This document shows positions 8,407-16,409 of a stretch of 44,448 bases of DNA, in pieces; within the stretch, counting starts at the first letter, position 1; each line of letters begins with the position of its first letter. The stretch is from Deltaproteobacteria bacterium (lineage in GTDB: Bacteria > Myxococcota_A > UBA9160 > SMWR01): assembly GCA_002729515.1 (NCBI GenBank), contig PBYF01000018.1:1-44448 (forward strand), given 5' to 3'. The notes under the pieces were generated by a model. That model did not search any database. It saw only the letters and a list, made by a program, of their open reading frames with translations, and was not told where the DNA came from. The position numbers and the translations under genes are program-made.

Positions 8407-9813
8407 CTAGCTCTGGATCACGAGCTTCGAGAGACTCGTCTTCCGCAGATTCGTCTTCTGGATGGTGCGCACCAACTCCGCAACCTTTTCGATGTCCGTC
8501 TCGAAGGGATTGTTGCAGATGACGCGCACGTTCAACAGGTTACCTAGGCGGATGTTCGACCAGTCGAGATCGTATTGGATCGAGTTCTGCCGGGCCAACT
8601 TGATGAACTCGCCCCGCATGCGCGCCCGCGTATCCGTCGGCGGCTCGGTCTTTGCCTTGAGGATCTCCTCATCCTCGAGCACGCGATCTACGGCGCCGGA
8701 GCGCTCGAGCAGGTAGTAGAGACCGCGGTTCATCCGAATGTCGTGGTACTGGAGGTCGAGCATGAATACACGCGAGTCGTTCCAGGTGGTTTCCCGCGAG
8801 TCGATGTAGCTTCGGATCATCGAGCGCTTGATCAACCAGTCAATCTGGCGGTCGAGCTTGCTCGGATCTGTGTCCAGGCAATCGAGCGTGTGCTGCCACA
8901 TCTGCACGGCGAGCTTCAACTCGTCGGATACCGGGTACTGCTCGATGTACTTCTGGGCCATGTCGCAGTACTCGTACTGGATATTGATCGGAGAGTACTC
9001 ACGGCCGCTGTCCAGGCGCAGCTTCCGCTTGCAGGTTGAATCGTAGGAAATGTCCTTGATCGCCTTGACCGGATTGCGGAGCGTGAAATCCTGGTTGATG
9101 TAATTGTCCTCGATCATCTGGAGGACGACCGCACACGCACCAACCTTCAGGAAGTTCGTGTACTCGGACATATTCGAATCACCGACGATCACGTGGAGCC
9201 GGCGATATTTCTCTCGGTCGGCGTGGGGCTCGTCGCGAGTGTTGATGATCGAGCGATCGTTGGTGGTGGTGCCCGATATCTTCTGATAGATGTGCTGGGC
9301 CCGCTGGCTGATGCAGTAACGCACCCCGTCCTGGGTCTGGGAGACCTTGCCCGCACCGGTGTAGATCTGACGGGTCACCAGGAAGGGGATCAACTGTTCG
9401 GCCAGGTAGTAGAAGTCGACGTCGCGGTCGACCAGGTAGTTCTCGTGGCAGCCGTAACTATTGCCCACGAAGTCCGTATTGTTCTTGAAGATCGAAAGCT
9501 TCCCGGCGATGCGCTCCTCGCGGATCTTTTCCTCGGCGTAGACCTGCAGATCCTCGAGGATCCTCTCGCCGGCTTTGTCGAAGAGAATCACCTGGCGCGG
9601 CGAGGCGCACTCCGGGGTGGCGTATTCGGGATGACAGCCGGTGTCCTGGTAGAACCGGGCTCCGTTCTCCAGGAAGACGTTCAGAAAGTGCTCGGTGGTG
9701 ATCAGCTTTTCGAAAAGGAAGCGGATCGCCTTCTCCACGGGCAGTGTCTTGCGCCCGTCAGGCGTGAAAATGATCCCGTATTCCGTCTCGATTCCGTAGA
9801 TCCGCTTCTGCAC
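8407..9813 (-). CDS. pafA: Pup ligase PafA
   Basis: PafA uses ATP to phosphorylate the C-terminal Glu of Pup and joins it to substrate lysines. The 468-residue protein opens RIYGIETEYGI (metal ligand Glu9) and has NGARFYQDTGCHPEYATPEC (50-69) with the catalytic base Asp at 57. It continues with FKNNTDFVGNSYGCHENYL and NTRDEPHADREKYRRLHV, the carboxylate-amine ligase core shared with Dop. It lacks the insertion after the first strand that marks Dop, which separates the two paralogues. The start is GTG at 9813, 23 bases after prcA. Unlike in mycobacteria, where pafA lies apart from prcBA, it directly follows prcA here. Confidence 0.97.
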   Translation of the reverse strand: MQKRIYGIETEYGIIFTPDGRKTLPVEKAIRFLFEKLITTEHFLNVFLENGARFYQDTGCHPEYATPECASPRQVILFDKAGERILEDLQVYAEEKIREERIAGKLSIFKNNTDFVGNSYGCHENYLVDRDVDFYYLAEQLIPFLVTRQIYTGAGKVSQTQDGVRYCISQRAQHIYQKISGTTTNDRSIINTRDEPHADREKYRRLHVIVGDSNMSEYTNFLKVGACAVVLQMIEDNYINQDFTLRNPVKAIKDISYDSTCKRKLRLDSGREYSPINIQYEYCDMAQKYIEQYPVSDELKLAVQMWQHTLDCLDTDPSKLDRQIDWLIKRSMIRSYIDSRETTWNDSRVFMLDLQYHDIRMNRGLYYLLERSGAVDRVLEDEEILKAKTEPPTDTRARMRGEFIKLARQNSIQYDLDWSNIRLGNLLNVRVICNNPFETDIEKVAELVRTIQKTNLRKTSLSKLVIQS

Positions 9814-9836
9814 GTCGGGTCCGCCGGACTTCGAGT

Positions 9837-10535
9837 CTAGCCCGCCAAGTGGTCCCTTACCGTATCGGTGGAAAGGCGGTGGAACTTGCGCCCGATCCGG
9901 CCCCGCTCGAGCACGCAGACTTCGAGGTTTTCGGGTGCAACCTGCGGCTGGCCCTCCGCCGCGCGCTCCAGGGCCCGGCGGCCCAGGTGCAGCGCTTGCC
10001 GGAGGGAGAAAGACTTGCGGTACTCCGACCGAAGAAATGCATCGAGATCGTCGGCGGCGCCACCAATCACGCAGTAGCCCTCGTGGTCACTGATACTGCC
10101 GTCGAACGTCACCCGGTAGATTGAGTTGTGCTCCTGGCCCACCAGTCCGGGATCCCCAACCTCGGCCACGATCAGTTCCACCTCGAGCGGCTTCAGCTGC
10201 TGGGTGAAGGCATCGCCGATGGCCTGGGAATATGCGTTCGCGAGCCCCTTCGCCCGGACGTCCTCTCGAGAGTAGGCATAGCCCTTGGTGTCGGCGTAGC
10301 GCACGCCGAGTTTCCGGAGTTGGTCGAACTCGCTGAACTTCCCCACGCCGGCGAAGGCAACACGGTCGTAGATCTCGCCGATCTTCATCAACGAGGAGAC
10401 GTTCTCGGCCATCAGGACGACCCCCCCCTCGAATTCGAGGGTGACGCTGGACTTTCCGCGGCTAATGCCCTTGCGGGCGTATTCGGCCTTGTCCGCCATC
10501 ACCTGCTCGGGTGACACGTAAAAGGGCATGCTCAT
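9837..10535 (-). CDS. prcA: Proteasome alpha subunit
   Basis: PrcA forms the two outer heptameric rings of the 20S core, which gate the chamber and receive the Arc ATPase. The 232-residue protein begins MSMPFYVSPEQVMADKAEYARKG, close to the gating N-terminus of actinobacterial PrcA, followed by ARKGISRGKSSVTLEF and YDRVAFAGVGKFSEFD. It has no catalytic Thr, as expected. The ATG overlaps the prcB stop (ATGA), so the two subunits are translationally coupled for 1:1 synthesis. Confidence 0.97.
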   Translation of the reverse strand: MSMPFYVSPEQVMADKAEYARKGISRGKSSVTLEFEGGVVLMAENVSSLMKIGEIYDRVAFAGVGKFSEFDQLRKLGVRYADTKGYAYSREDVRAKGLANAYSQAIGDAFTQQLKPLEVELIVAEVGDPGLVGQEHNSIYRVTFDGSISDHEGYCVIGGAADDLDAFLRSEYRKSFSLRQALHLGRRALERAAEGQPQVAPENLEVCVLERGRIGRKFHRLSTDTVRDHLAG

Positions 10536-11311
10536 GAGGCGCCTCGCATGATCGATCGGTAGGCATTCTCGACGTCGGCATCCGAGACACGTTCGATACC
10601 CGACTCCGTGCAGAGGCAGACGATCGGGTAGATGCCGCGCTGGAGATCAACCCCGCCCGTGGCCCGATCCTCGTCGGAAGCGTCGGTCAGGGCCTGTACT
10701 GCGGAATGAAGACCGGCGGCGGCGGACATATCGTTCGAGTGGCTTTTCTTCAGCGACTCGCCGGCGTACAGGCCACCCGAGCCCGTCGCCTCGTAGTCGG
10801 TCTCCTCGTAGCGGCCGCCGGTCATATCGAACTTCCACAGCCGACCCTGGGATCGGCGCGGGTCGTAGCCGGCGAAGAGCGGCACGACAACCATGCCCTG
10901 CATCGCGGCGGGCAGGTTCGCACGCACCATCTGGGAGAGCTTGTTGGCCTTGCCGTCGAGTTCGAGAGAATCGCCCTCGATCTTCTCGTAGTGTTCGAGT
11001 TCGATGCGCATGATGCGCGCCATCTCGATCGCGGGACCGGCCACACCGGCAATCGCCATCAGCGAGTGGTTGTCGGTAGGGTAGACCTTCTCGATGTCGC
11101 GGGAGGCGACGCGGTGGCCCTCCGTCGCCAGCCGGTCGCCCGCAACGAGCACGCCGTCGGCAAACTTGAAGGCCAGCACCGTGGTCCCATGGGGCAGTTT
11201 CGATGGATCGAAGGCGCTCGCGAGCCGGGAGAAATCCGGACGCAGCCCCGGATGATCGATGGAGAGCAACTCCGAAAAGCTCGAACCCTGGTACTTCCCG
11301 CCGACCTGCAC
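10532..11311 (-). CDS. prcB: Proteasome beta subunit (catalytic)
   Basis: PrcB is the Ntn-hydrolase subunit of the inner rings. The 259 residues include a 42-residue propeptide ending LPHG, after which the mature chain would begin TTVLAFKFADG. In mature numbering Thr1, Asp17 (AGDRL) and Lys33 (DIEKVYP), the catalytic set, are all in place, so the subunit should be active after self-cleavage. The start is GTG at 11311 with a G-rich AAGGGGGG upstream. pup lies 50 bases upstream and prcA overlaps downstream, the same pup-prcB-prcA order as in Mycobacterium. Confidence 0.97.
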   Translation of the reverse strand: MQVGGKYQGSSFSELLSIDHPGLRPDFSRLASAFDPSKLPHGTTVLAFKFADGVLVAGDRLATEGHRVASRDIEKVYPTDNHSLMAIAGVAGPAIEMARIMRIELEHYEKIEGDSLELDGKANKLSQMVRANLPAAMQGMVVVPLFAGYDPRRSQGRLWKFDMTGGRYEETDYEATGSGGLYAGESLKKSHSNDMSAAAGLHSAVQALTDASDEDRATGGVDLQRGIYPIVCLCTESGIERVSDADVENAYRSIMRGAS

Positions 11312-11361
11312 ACACCCCCCCTTTATTGCACCACTCGCACCCCAATGGCGGCGTGCGCGCC

Positions 11362-11622
11362 TTATTCTCCTCCCCGCTGGACGTAGTTCTTCACGAACTC
11401 CTCGGCGTTCTCCTCGAGGACCTCGTCGATCTCGTCCACCAGAGCGTCCATCTCTTCTTTCAGTTTCTCGCCCTTCTTGGAGAGCTTCTGCCCCCCCTCG
11501 GAGCCCCCTCCATCCTCAGCGTCTCCGCCCTTGCGCGGCTTCTGCTTCTGACTGGATTCCGCTGCCGACACGATGGGCGGCGCTCGGTGGCTTCCACTTC
11601 CGGGGATCGTGATCACTCGCAT
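11362..11622 (-). CDS. pup: Prokaryotic ubiquitin-like protein Pup
   Basis: Pup is the small disordered tag that marks proteins for the bacterial proteasome. The protein ends NYVQRGGE. The helical recognition part before it (KKGEKLKEEMDALVDEID, VLEENAEEFVKNYV) matches the region that docks into the Arc coiled coil. The final residue is Glu, so Pup is made ready for ligation and needs no deamidation by Dop, unlike the Gln form in Mycobacterium. From ATG 11622 (GGAG eight bases upstream, 19 bases after dop) it is 86 residues, longer than the usual 60-70. The extra N-terminal 30 residues are basic and Ser/Pro-rich. Confidence 0.95.
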   Translation of the reverse strand: MRVITIPGSGSHRAPPIVSAAESSQKQKPRKGGDAEDGGGSEGGQKLSKKGEKLKEEMDALVDEIDEVLEENAEEFVKNYVQRGGE

Positions 11623-11641
11623 GGCTTTCTCCGCATCGGGC

Positions 11642-13126
11642 TCAAGCCCGCAGGTTCTTCACCAGATCCGCCACCGTGGGCGACCGATCCAACAACTCCT
11701 CGACGTGCACCCGTGATCCCTTCAGCGGTTCTGCCATCATGATGCGCTTGATCGGCTCGTCTTCGACGCTGAACGAAATCGAATCCCAGTTCACTCCGAA
11801 TACGGCAGAGCCATAGCGGCGCAGACACTCTCCTCGGAAATATGCGCGAGTGTCGCCAGGAGGTGTAGTCACCGCCGCCAGGATCTCTTCGTCATTGACG
11901 ATACGCTCCACGCGTCCCTGCTTCTCGAGCATGTAGTATAGGCCCTTGTCCGGTCTCAGGTCGTGGTACTGCAGATCGAGCATCTGTACCTGGGGTGCCT
12001 GCCAATCCAAGCCCTTGCGCTCCATGAAGCTCTCGATCAGGACCTTCTTCATCACCCAATCGATGCGGTTCGCAAGTTCCATCGGATCCCGCTCCAACGC
12101 ATCGAGCACATCGGCCCACTTGTCGAGCACGTCGCGCTCCCAGGGCTCGCACGTGCGCCCCGACAGGTAGCGCTCGGCCATCTCGAGGTACTCGCGCTGG
12201 ATCTGCACCGCCGTGAGCTGGCTGCCACTCTCCATGGCCAGCGTGGCACGGCAGGTCGGATCGTGGGAGACCTCTTTGATGGCTCGCACGGGGTCGCGCA
12301 GGCTGAGCGACTTGCGGATCGCACCGTCCTCGATCATCGAGAGAACGATCGCGGTCACCCCCGTGCGCAGATAGATCGTGTATTCGGAGAGGTTCGCATC
12401 CCCCACGATCACGTGGAGCCGGCGATACTTCTCGCGGTCTGCGTGGGGCTCGTCTCGGGTATTGACGATCGGGCGTTTCACCATCGTATCGAGCGCAACT
12501 TCTGTCTCGAAGAAGTCCGCACGCTGGGAGATCTGGTAGTTGCAGGGCTGGCTGCGGTTCTCGCTCCCCGCCTTGCCCGCACCGGTGTAGACCTGGCGCG
12601 TCACGAAGAAGGGCGTCACGTGCTCCACCACCTGCTTGAAAGAGGTTCGGCGGTCCATGAGAAAGTTCTCGTGAGCGCCGTAGCTATTTCCCTTGCGGTC
12701 GCTGTTGTTCTTGTAGAGGAGCAGTTGCGTTCCCGCCGGAAGCAGCGCGTTCGACTCGCGGCGGCTCATCTCCATGATTCGCTCACCCGCCTTCTCGTGT
12801 ACCACGAGGTCGCGTGGACTGGTGACCTCGGGACACGAGTACTCCGGATGCGCATGGTCGACGTAGTAGCGCGCGCCGTTGATGAGAGTCTTGTTCCGGG
12901 CGATGTTCTCCTGCTGGTTCGGGGTGTACTTCTCCCCGTCCACCTGAAACCCCCGAGCGTCGGCGAGCGGGTTCTCCTGGTCGTAGTCCCAGAGAATCTC
13001 ACCCGCGTGGTCCTCGCGATACGCGTTGACCAGCAGCACGCAGCTCGAGATCGGATCGAAATCGGGATCGCCTTTCACAGTGATCCCGTACTCGATTTCC
13101 GTACCCATCACCTTCGGAATGGCCAT
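11642..13126 (-). CDS. dop: Deamidase/depupylase Dop
   Basis: Dop removes Pup from substrates and, in species with Pup-Gln, also deamidates it. This 494-residue paralogue of PafA begins VMGTEIEYGI. It carries the Dop-specific insertion with WDYDQENPLADARGF (46-60), then NGARYYVDHAHPEYSCPE (83-100) with the catalytic Asp at 90. The rest shares YKNNSDRKGNSYGAHENFL and NTRDEPHADREKYRRLHV with PafA. Because Pup here already ends in Glu, depupylation is the likely main job. It sits 27 bases after arc and 19 bases before pup. Confidence 0.97.
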   Translation of the reverse strand: MAIPKVMGTEIEYGITVKGDPDFDPISSCVLLVNAYREDHAGEILWDYDQENPLADARGFQVDGEKYTPNQQENIARNKTLINGARYYVDHAHPEYSCPEVTSPRDLVVHEKAGERIMEMSRRESNALLPAGTQLLLYKNNSDRKGNSYGAHENFLMDRRTSFKQVVEHVTPFFVTRQVYTGAGKAGSENRSQPCNYQISQRADFFETEVALDTMVKRPIVNTRDEPHADREKYRRLHVIVGDANLSEYTIYLRTGVTAIVLSMIEDGAIRKSLSLRDPVRAIKEVSHDPTCRATLAMESGSQLTAVQIQREYLEMAERYLSGRTCEPWERDVLDKWADVLDALERDPMELANRIDWVMKKVLIESFMERKGLDWQAPQVQMLDLQYHDLRPDKGLYYMLEKQGRVERIVNDEEILAAVTTPPGDTRAYFRGECLRRYGSAVFGVNWDSISFSVEDEPIKRIMMAEPLKGSRVHVEELLDRSPTVADLVKNLRA

Positions 13127-13153
13127 CAGATCACCGGCGCGTTCTGCGCCCCC

Positions 13154-14998
13154 CTAGAGATACTGGCCCGAGGTGACGTTCTCAATCGACTGCTCCTTGC
13201 GATTCATGCCCGTCATGAGCGTGCGCACGTTGATGATACGCTCACCTTTCCGACCGGAGATGCGGGCCCAGTCATCGGGATTCGTAGTGTTCGGAAGATC
13301 TTCGTTCTCCTTGAACTCATCGGTCACGGACTCGATCATGTCGTCGAGCCGGATTCCGCGCTCGCCGTGGTCGATGGTGCGCTTGACCGCCTTCTTCTTG
13401 GCACGCGCGACGATGTTCTCGACCATCGCACCGCTGGCGAAGTCCTTGAAGTAGAAGATCTCGCGCTCGCCCTTGGCGTAGGTGACTTCCAGGAATTTGT
13501 TGTCATCGTCTGTGCGGTACATGCGGTCGATCGTGTCTTCGATCATCCGAATGACGATCTGATCCGGTTCTCCACCGTACTGCTGCACCGCCTCCTCGTG
13601 GAACGGGAGATCCGCGGTGAGATACTTGGAAAAGATCTCACGCGCCGCATCTCGGTCGGGTCGGTTCACCTTGACCTTCAGATCGAGACGGCCGGGTCGC
13701 AGCACCGCGGGATCGATCAGGTCCTGCCGATTGCTGGCCCCGATGACGATCACGTTGTTGAGCGACTCGACACCATCGATCTCCGCCAGGAATTGGGCGA
13801 CGACGGTGGCCTCCATATCCGACGAAATTCCCGAGCCCCGCATACGGAAGAGCGAGTCCATTTCGTCGAAGAAAATCACGACGGGCACGTCTTCGCTGGC
13901 CTTGTCCCGAGCCTTCTTGAAGACCTCGCGCAGCTTGTGCTCCGTCTCGCCGACGTACTTGTTGAGCAGTTCCGGTCCCTTCACGTTCAGGAAGTACGCG
14001 CTCGTCTCCTTGCCGGTGCGCTTCTCGATGCTCCGAGCCAGACTGTTCGCGACGGCCTTGGCGATGAGCGTCTTCCCGCAGCCCGGAGGCCCGTAGAGAA
14101 GGATGCCCTTCGGCGGCCGCAGCTTGTGCTCGGCGAAGATCTCGGGATGCACGTAGGGAAGTTCGACCGAGTCTCGCAATGTCTCGATCTGCTCCGCCAG
14201 ACCCCCGATCTTCTCGTAGGTGACATCGGGAATCTCCTCGAGCACCACCTCTTCGACCGCCGACTTCGGAAGCTTCTCGAAGGCGAAGTGGGTGCGCGGG
14301 TCGAAGAGCAGGTGGTCCCCGACCTTGAGCTTCTCGCTGCGCAGCGGCTCCGCCAGGGTCACCACGCGTTCGTCGTCCGTATGACCGAGAACGATCGCGC
14401 GGTTGTCGGCGAGCAGATCGACTACCGAAGCAATCTCACCGCGGGGAACATAGCCCGACCCCTCGATTACGTTGAAGGCCTCGTTGAGGACGACCAGTTG
14501 ACCTTCTTCGAATGTAAAGGCATCGAGATTTGGGTGAACGTTTACGCGCATCTGGCGACCGTCCACCAAGATCTCCGCTGTACCGTCTTTGTTCGCGCAG
14601 TTGAAGATGCCGTAGTTGTTCGGCGGCGCGCAGAGCTTGTCGACCTCCTCCTTGAGAAGTTCGATCTGTTGTTTGGCCTCCTGCAGCACCGACACGAGGC
14701 GCTCGTTCTGACGCTCGGCATCCGCACACTGCTCCCGGGTGAGCTGGTAGCGGCGCCGCAGCGCTTCGAATTCGGCGACCAGGCGATCGAGTCGGCGCCG
14801 GAACTCATCGGAGTCACTGCCGAACAGCCGCACCGCGTCCTGGAGGTCTTCGACCTCATCGCGGTACGAGCGCGCGTCCCCGCGCTGTTCCGGACTTCCC
14901 TCAGAACCATCTTCGTCCGACGGCGCAGACGACGAGATCCGCCGCATTACGTCGTGGACGAAACCCCTCCTGCCCGATCCCGAATCGAACTCGCTCAT
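13154..14998 (-). CDS. arc: Proteasomal AAA+ ATPase Arc/Mpa
   Basis: Arc (Mpa in Mycobacterium) is the hexameric ring that binds Pup, unfolds tagged proteins and feeds them to the 20S core. In order, the 614 residues show a disordered acidic start, a coiled coil (about 45-122) that captures Pup, two OB folds (about 125-250), and an AAA domain with GPPGCGKT at 303-310 and FFDE at 376-379. The C-terminus is GQYL (611-614), the tail that docks into PrcA pockets and opens the gate. The start ATG has GAGGAG upstream. It is the first gene of the operon. Confidence 0.98.
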   Translation of the reverse strand: MSEFDSGSGRRGFVHDVMRRISSSAPSDEDGSEGSPEQRGDARSYRDEVEDLQDAVRLFGSDSDEFRRRLDRLVAEFEALRRRYQLTREQCADAERQNERLVSVLQEAKQQIELLKEEVDKLCAPPNNYGIFNCANKDGTAEILVDGRQMRVNVHPNLDAFTFEEGQLVVLNEAFNVIEGSGYVPRGEIASVVDLLADNRAIVLGHTDDERVVTLAEPLRSEKLKVGDHLLFDPRTHFAFEKLPKSAVEEVVLEEIPDVTYEKIGGLAEQIETLRDSVELPYVHPEIFAEHKLRPPKGILLYGPPGCGKTLIAKAVANSLARSIEKRTGKETSAYFLNVKGPELLNKYVGETEHKLREVFKKARDKASEDVPVVIFFDEMDSLFRMRGSGISSDMEATVVAQFLAEIDGVESLNNVIVIGASNRQDLIDPAVLRPGRLDLKVKVNRPDRDAAREIFSKYLTADLPFHEEAVQQYGGEPDQIVIRMIEDTIDRMYRTDDDNKFLEVTYAKGEREIFYFKDFASGAMVENIVARAKKKAVKRTIDHGERGIRLDDMIESVTDEFKENEDLPNTTNPDDWARISGRKGERIINVRTLMTGMNRKEQSIENVTSGQYL

Positions 14999-15019
14999 GC
15001 CGATGTCTCCTCGTTCGTC

Positions 15020-15037
15020 CTCCCCCCTTCGGGGGAG
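15020..15037 (-). promoter_or_regulatory. Stable hairpin in the arc leader
   Basis: Arms CTCCCCC and GGGGGAG (7 bp, four-base loop) lie just upstream of the arc Shine-Dalgarno on the minus-strand transcript. No U-tract follows, so this is not an intrinsic terminator; it could influence ribosome access or mRNA stability. Confidence 0.45.
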
Positions 15038-15047
15038 CAGGCTTCGG

Positions 15048-15227
15048 CTAAACGAGAAAGCAAGACCCGTGCCGCACGCACCGAGACGGACCCTCTAACA
15101 GGGCTCCCGAAACCACGCATCCCTCTCCGGAAAGGGAGCCAGCGCTTCGAGTCCCGTGGAAAAAGAACCACTCCCGCTGTAGTGAGAGTCCGTTGAGCGG
15201 CGAGGTCATGAAGCCATCGCTCATCAT
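15048..15227 (-). CDS. Possible leader ORF of the proteasome operon
   Basis: A 59-codon frame starting ATGATG at 15227 lies in the arc leader with a strong GGAGGGG about five bases upstream, and ends 49 bases before the arc ATG. The peptide (MMSDGFMTSPLNGLSLQ to start, ending in HGSCFLV) matches nothing I know and its codon use is unlike the neighbours. It may be a regulatory upstream ORF or a chance frame behind a G-rich tract. Low confidence. Confidence 0.2.
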   Translation of the reverse strand: MMSDGFMTSPLNGLSLQREWFFFHGTRSAGSLSGEGCVVSGALLEGPSRCVRHGSCFLV

Positions 15228-15328
15228 CTGGTCCCCTCCCCCTACACCCTACACCTGCATTCCGGTTCTGGGAGGAGTGCGCGGAAAAGCGTAGAACCTC
15301 GCGGAAACACAAACTTTTTAGGTATCCG

Positions 15329-15356
15329 AGTCTAGCCGAGGGCCTCGGGGTGTCAA
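15329..15356 (-). promoter_or_regulatory. Sigma-70 promoter of the proteasome operon
   Basis: On the minus strand TTGACA (15356-15351) is followed after 16 bases by TAGACT (15334-15329), a perfect -35 and a good -10. Transcription would start near 15322 and leave a leader of about 320 nt before arc. It is the best promoter match seen between lolA and arc. Confidence 0.7.
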
Positions 15357-15703
15357 CCGGCATCCCGCGTGCACAGCCGATGGCAAGTCCTTGCACAGGC
15401 GACACTCCCACGACCTTTGACACCGATCCCGCGTTCGGGATCCATCTCGGTTCTCCCGAGGTAACCGAGCCGCCGCTGGCCGAACTTTCCGGCCCGGCTC
15501 CCGCTGCGCTCGGTGTGCCGCCTCGCAATGCAATGCTGCACTGGAGTTGCCGGAGAGTTGACAGTATTCCCCTCCCCAGCGCCGGCGATTTGACAGCCCC
15601 CGACCCCCGCGAAACTCGGTGCTGCTGCTTTTCCAAGGGTGATTCATTTCCTTTTTTCTGTAGATTCCACCCTCTTGAGCTTCAGTTCGGAGGGTCTTGA
15701 GCT
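15357..15703. other. Non-coding gap between lolA and the proteasome promoter
   Basis: No gene is supported here. Three further TTGACA hexamers lie on the plus strand (15417, 15558, 15590; the last two 32 bases apart), none with a convincing -10. A perfect palindromic hairpin GATCCCG/CGGGATC with a four-base loop lies at 15425-15442. A 213-codon minus-strand frame crosses the gap into arc but has atypical codon use and no recognisable motif, and most of it lies upstream of the promoter. Confidence 0.5.
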
Positions 15704-15716
15704 TCAGTTCGGAGGG
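15673..15716. repeat. 22-bp tandem duplication over the lolA stop codon
   Basis: Two exact head-to-tail copies of a 22-base unit (15673-15694 and 15695-15716). The proximal copy contains the last codons and the TGA stop of lolA on the minus strand; the distal copy repeats the same end downstream. The copies are identical, which suggests a recent duplication. Confidence 0.95.
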
Positions 15717-16378
15717 GCCAGTTCGATCACCTCGACGCCCTCCGGGGCATCGAAGCGAAACAATGCCGAATCCGGTGACGTGTTCACGCGCATGTCAGTG
15801 AAGGCCACTCGGGTCTCGTTGCCGAGCAGATCCACGACCTGAGTCTCGAGTATCTCCCCGGTCTGCGGATCCACGGCAACGCGCAATCGCTCGTACGCCG
15901 CCGGTTGGAGCGGTGTCAGTACGACGCGCACGCGGGTCGCCTCACACGCCTCCTCGCGCACGGAAAAGGTCCCGGCGATGTCCGCCTCGCCCAGCAGGAG
16001 CGGAATCGCTGCGCCGGAGAGCGCTCCCCCGGCGACCGAGAGCTTCTGGGCCTCACCGCTCCCGATCTCGTGGATCCACATCCACTCGCCGTCACTCACG
16101 ACGAGGCTTCGCTCCGGCTCCGTGTAGGTCCAACGCATCCGGTCTGGCCTGGCGAATACGACCTTGCCCTGGCTCCGGGTCACGGCACCGGGACCCCCGA
16201 ACGCCACGGAGCGCGATTCCTGGCTGAACCGGGCGCTGAGGTCCTCAACGCTCGCGTAGAGCTGTTTCACTGCCTCGACGGCACGCTCCGCACACTGGGA
16301 TGCGTTCTCATCGGCGCCCGCGGGCAACGCCGCCAGGAGCACGAGGGCCAACAGGGTGTGCGGAGCACGAAACCTCAC
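15704..16378 (-). CDS. lolA: Outer-membrane lipoprotein carrier protein LolA
   Basis: LolA ferries lipoproteins across the periplasm from LolCDE to the outer membrane. The 224-residue protein has a signal peptide (APHTLLALVLLAALPAGADE), then the family features: LYASVEDLSARFSQESRS, QGKVVFARPDRMRWTYTEPE, SLVVSDGEWMWIHE and a C-terminal FRFDAPEGVEVIEL. The start is GTG at 16378; the frame runs upstream opposite the end of ftsK without coding sense. It follows ftsK by 31 bases, the classic ftsK-lolA arrangement, and implies an outer membrane with lipoproteins. Confidence 0.92.
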   Translation of the reverse strand: MRFRAPHTLLALVLLAALPAGADENASQCAERAVEAVKQLYASVEDLSARFSQESRSVAFGGPGAVTRSQGKVVFARPDRMRWTYTEPERSLVVSDGEWMWIHEIGSGEAQKLSVAGGALSGAAIPLLLGEADIAGTFSVREEACEATRVRVVLTPLQPAAYERLRVAVDPQTGEILETQVVDLLGNETRVAFTDMRVNTSPDSALFRFDAPEGVEVIELAPPN

Positions 16379-16409
16379 CTCTCGTTCGACGACCCGGAGC
16401 CGGCGGCAT

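Noticed and set aside
15140..15180. A possible tRNA T-loop (TTCGAGTCCCG)
   Set aside because: The flanking bases do not form a T-stem and no acceptor, D or anticodon arm can be built around it.
11963..15196. A 1077-codon plus-strand open frame antisense to dop and arc
   Set aside because: Long antisense frames are common in GC-rich genes with strong codon bias. The minus-strand genes here are unmistakable dop and arc, and the antisense product shows no motif.
14995..15636. A 213-codon minus-strand frame overlapping the arc start by ATGA
   Set aside because: Most of it lies upstream of the operon promoter, codon use is atypical, and no domain is recognisable. The overlap is probably chance.
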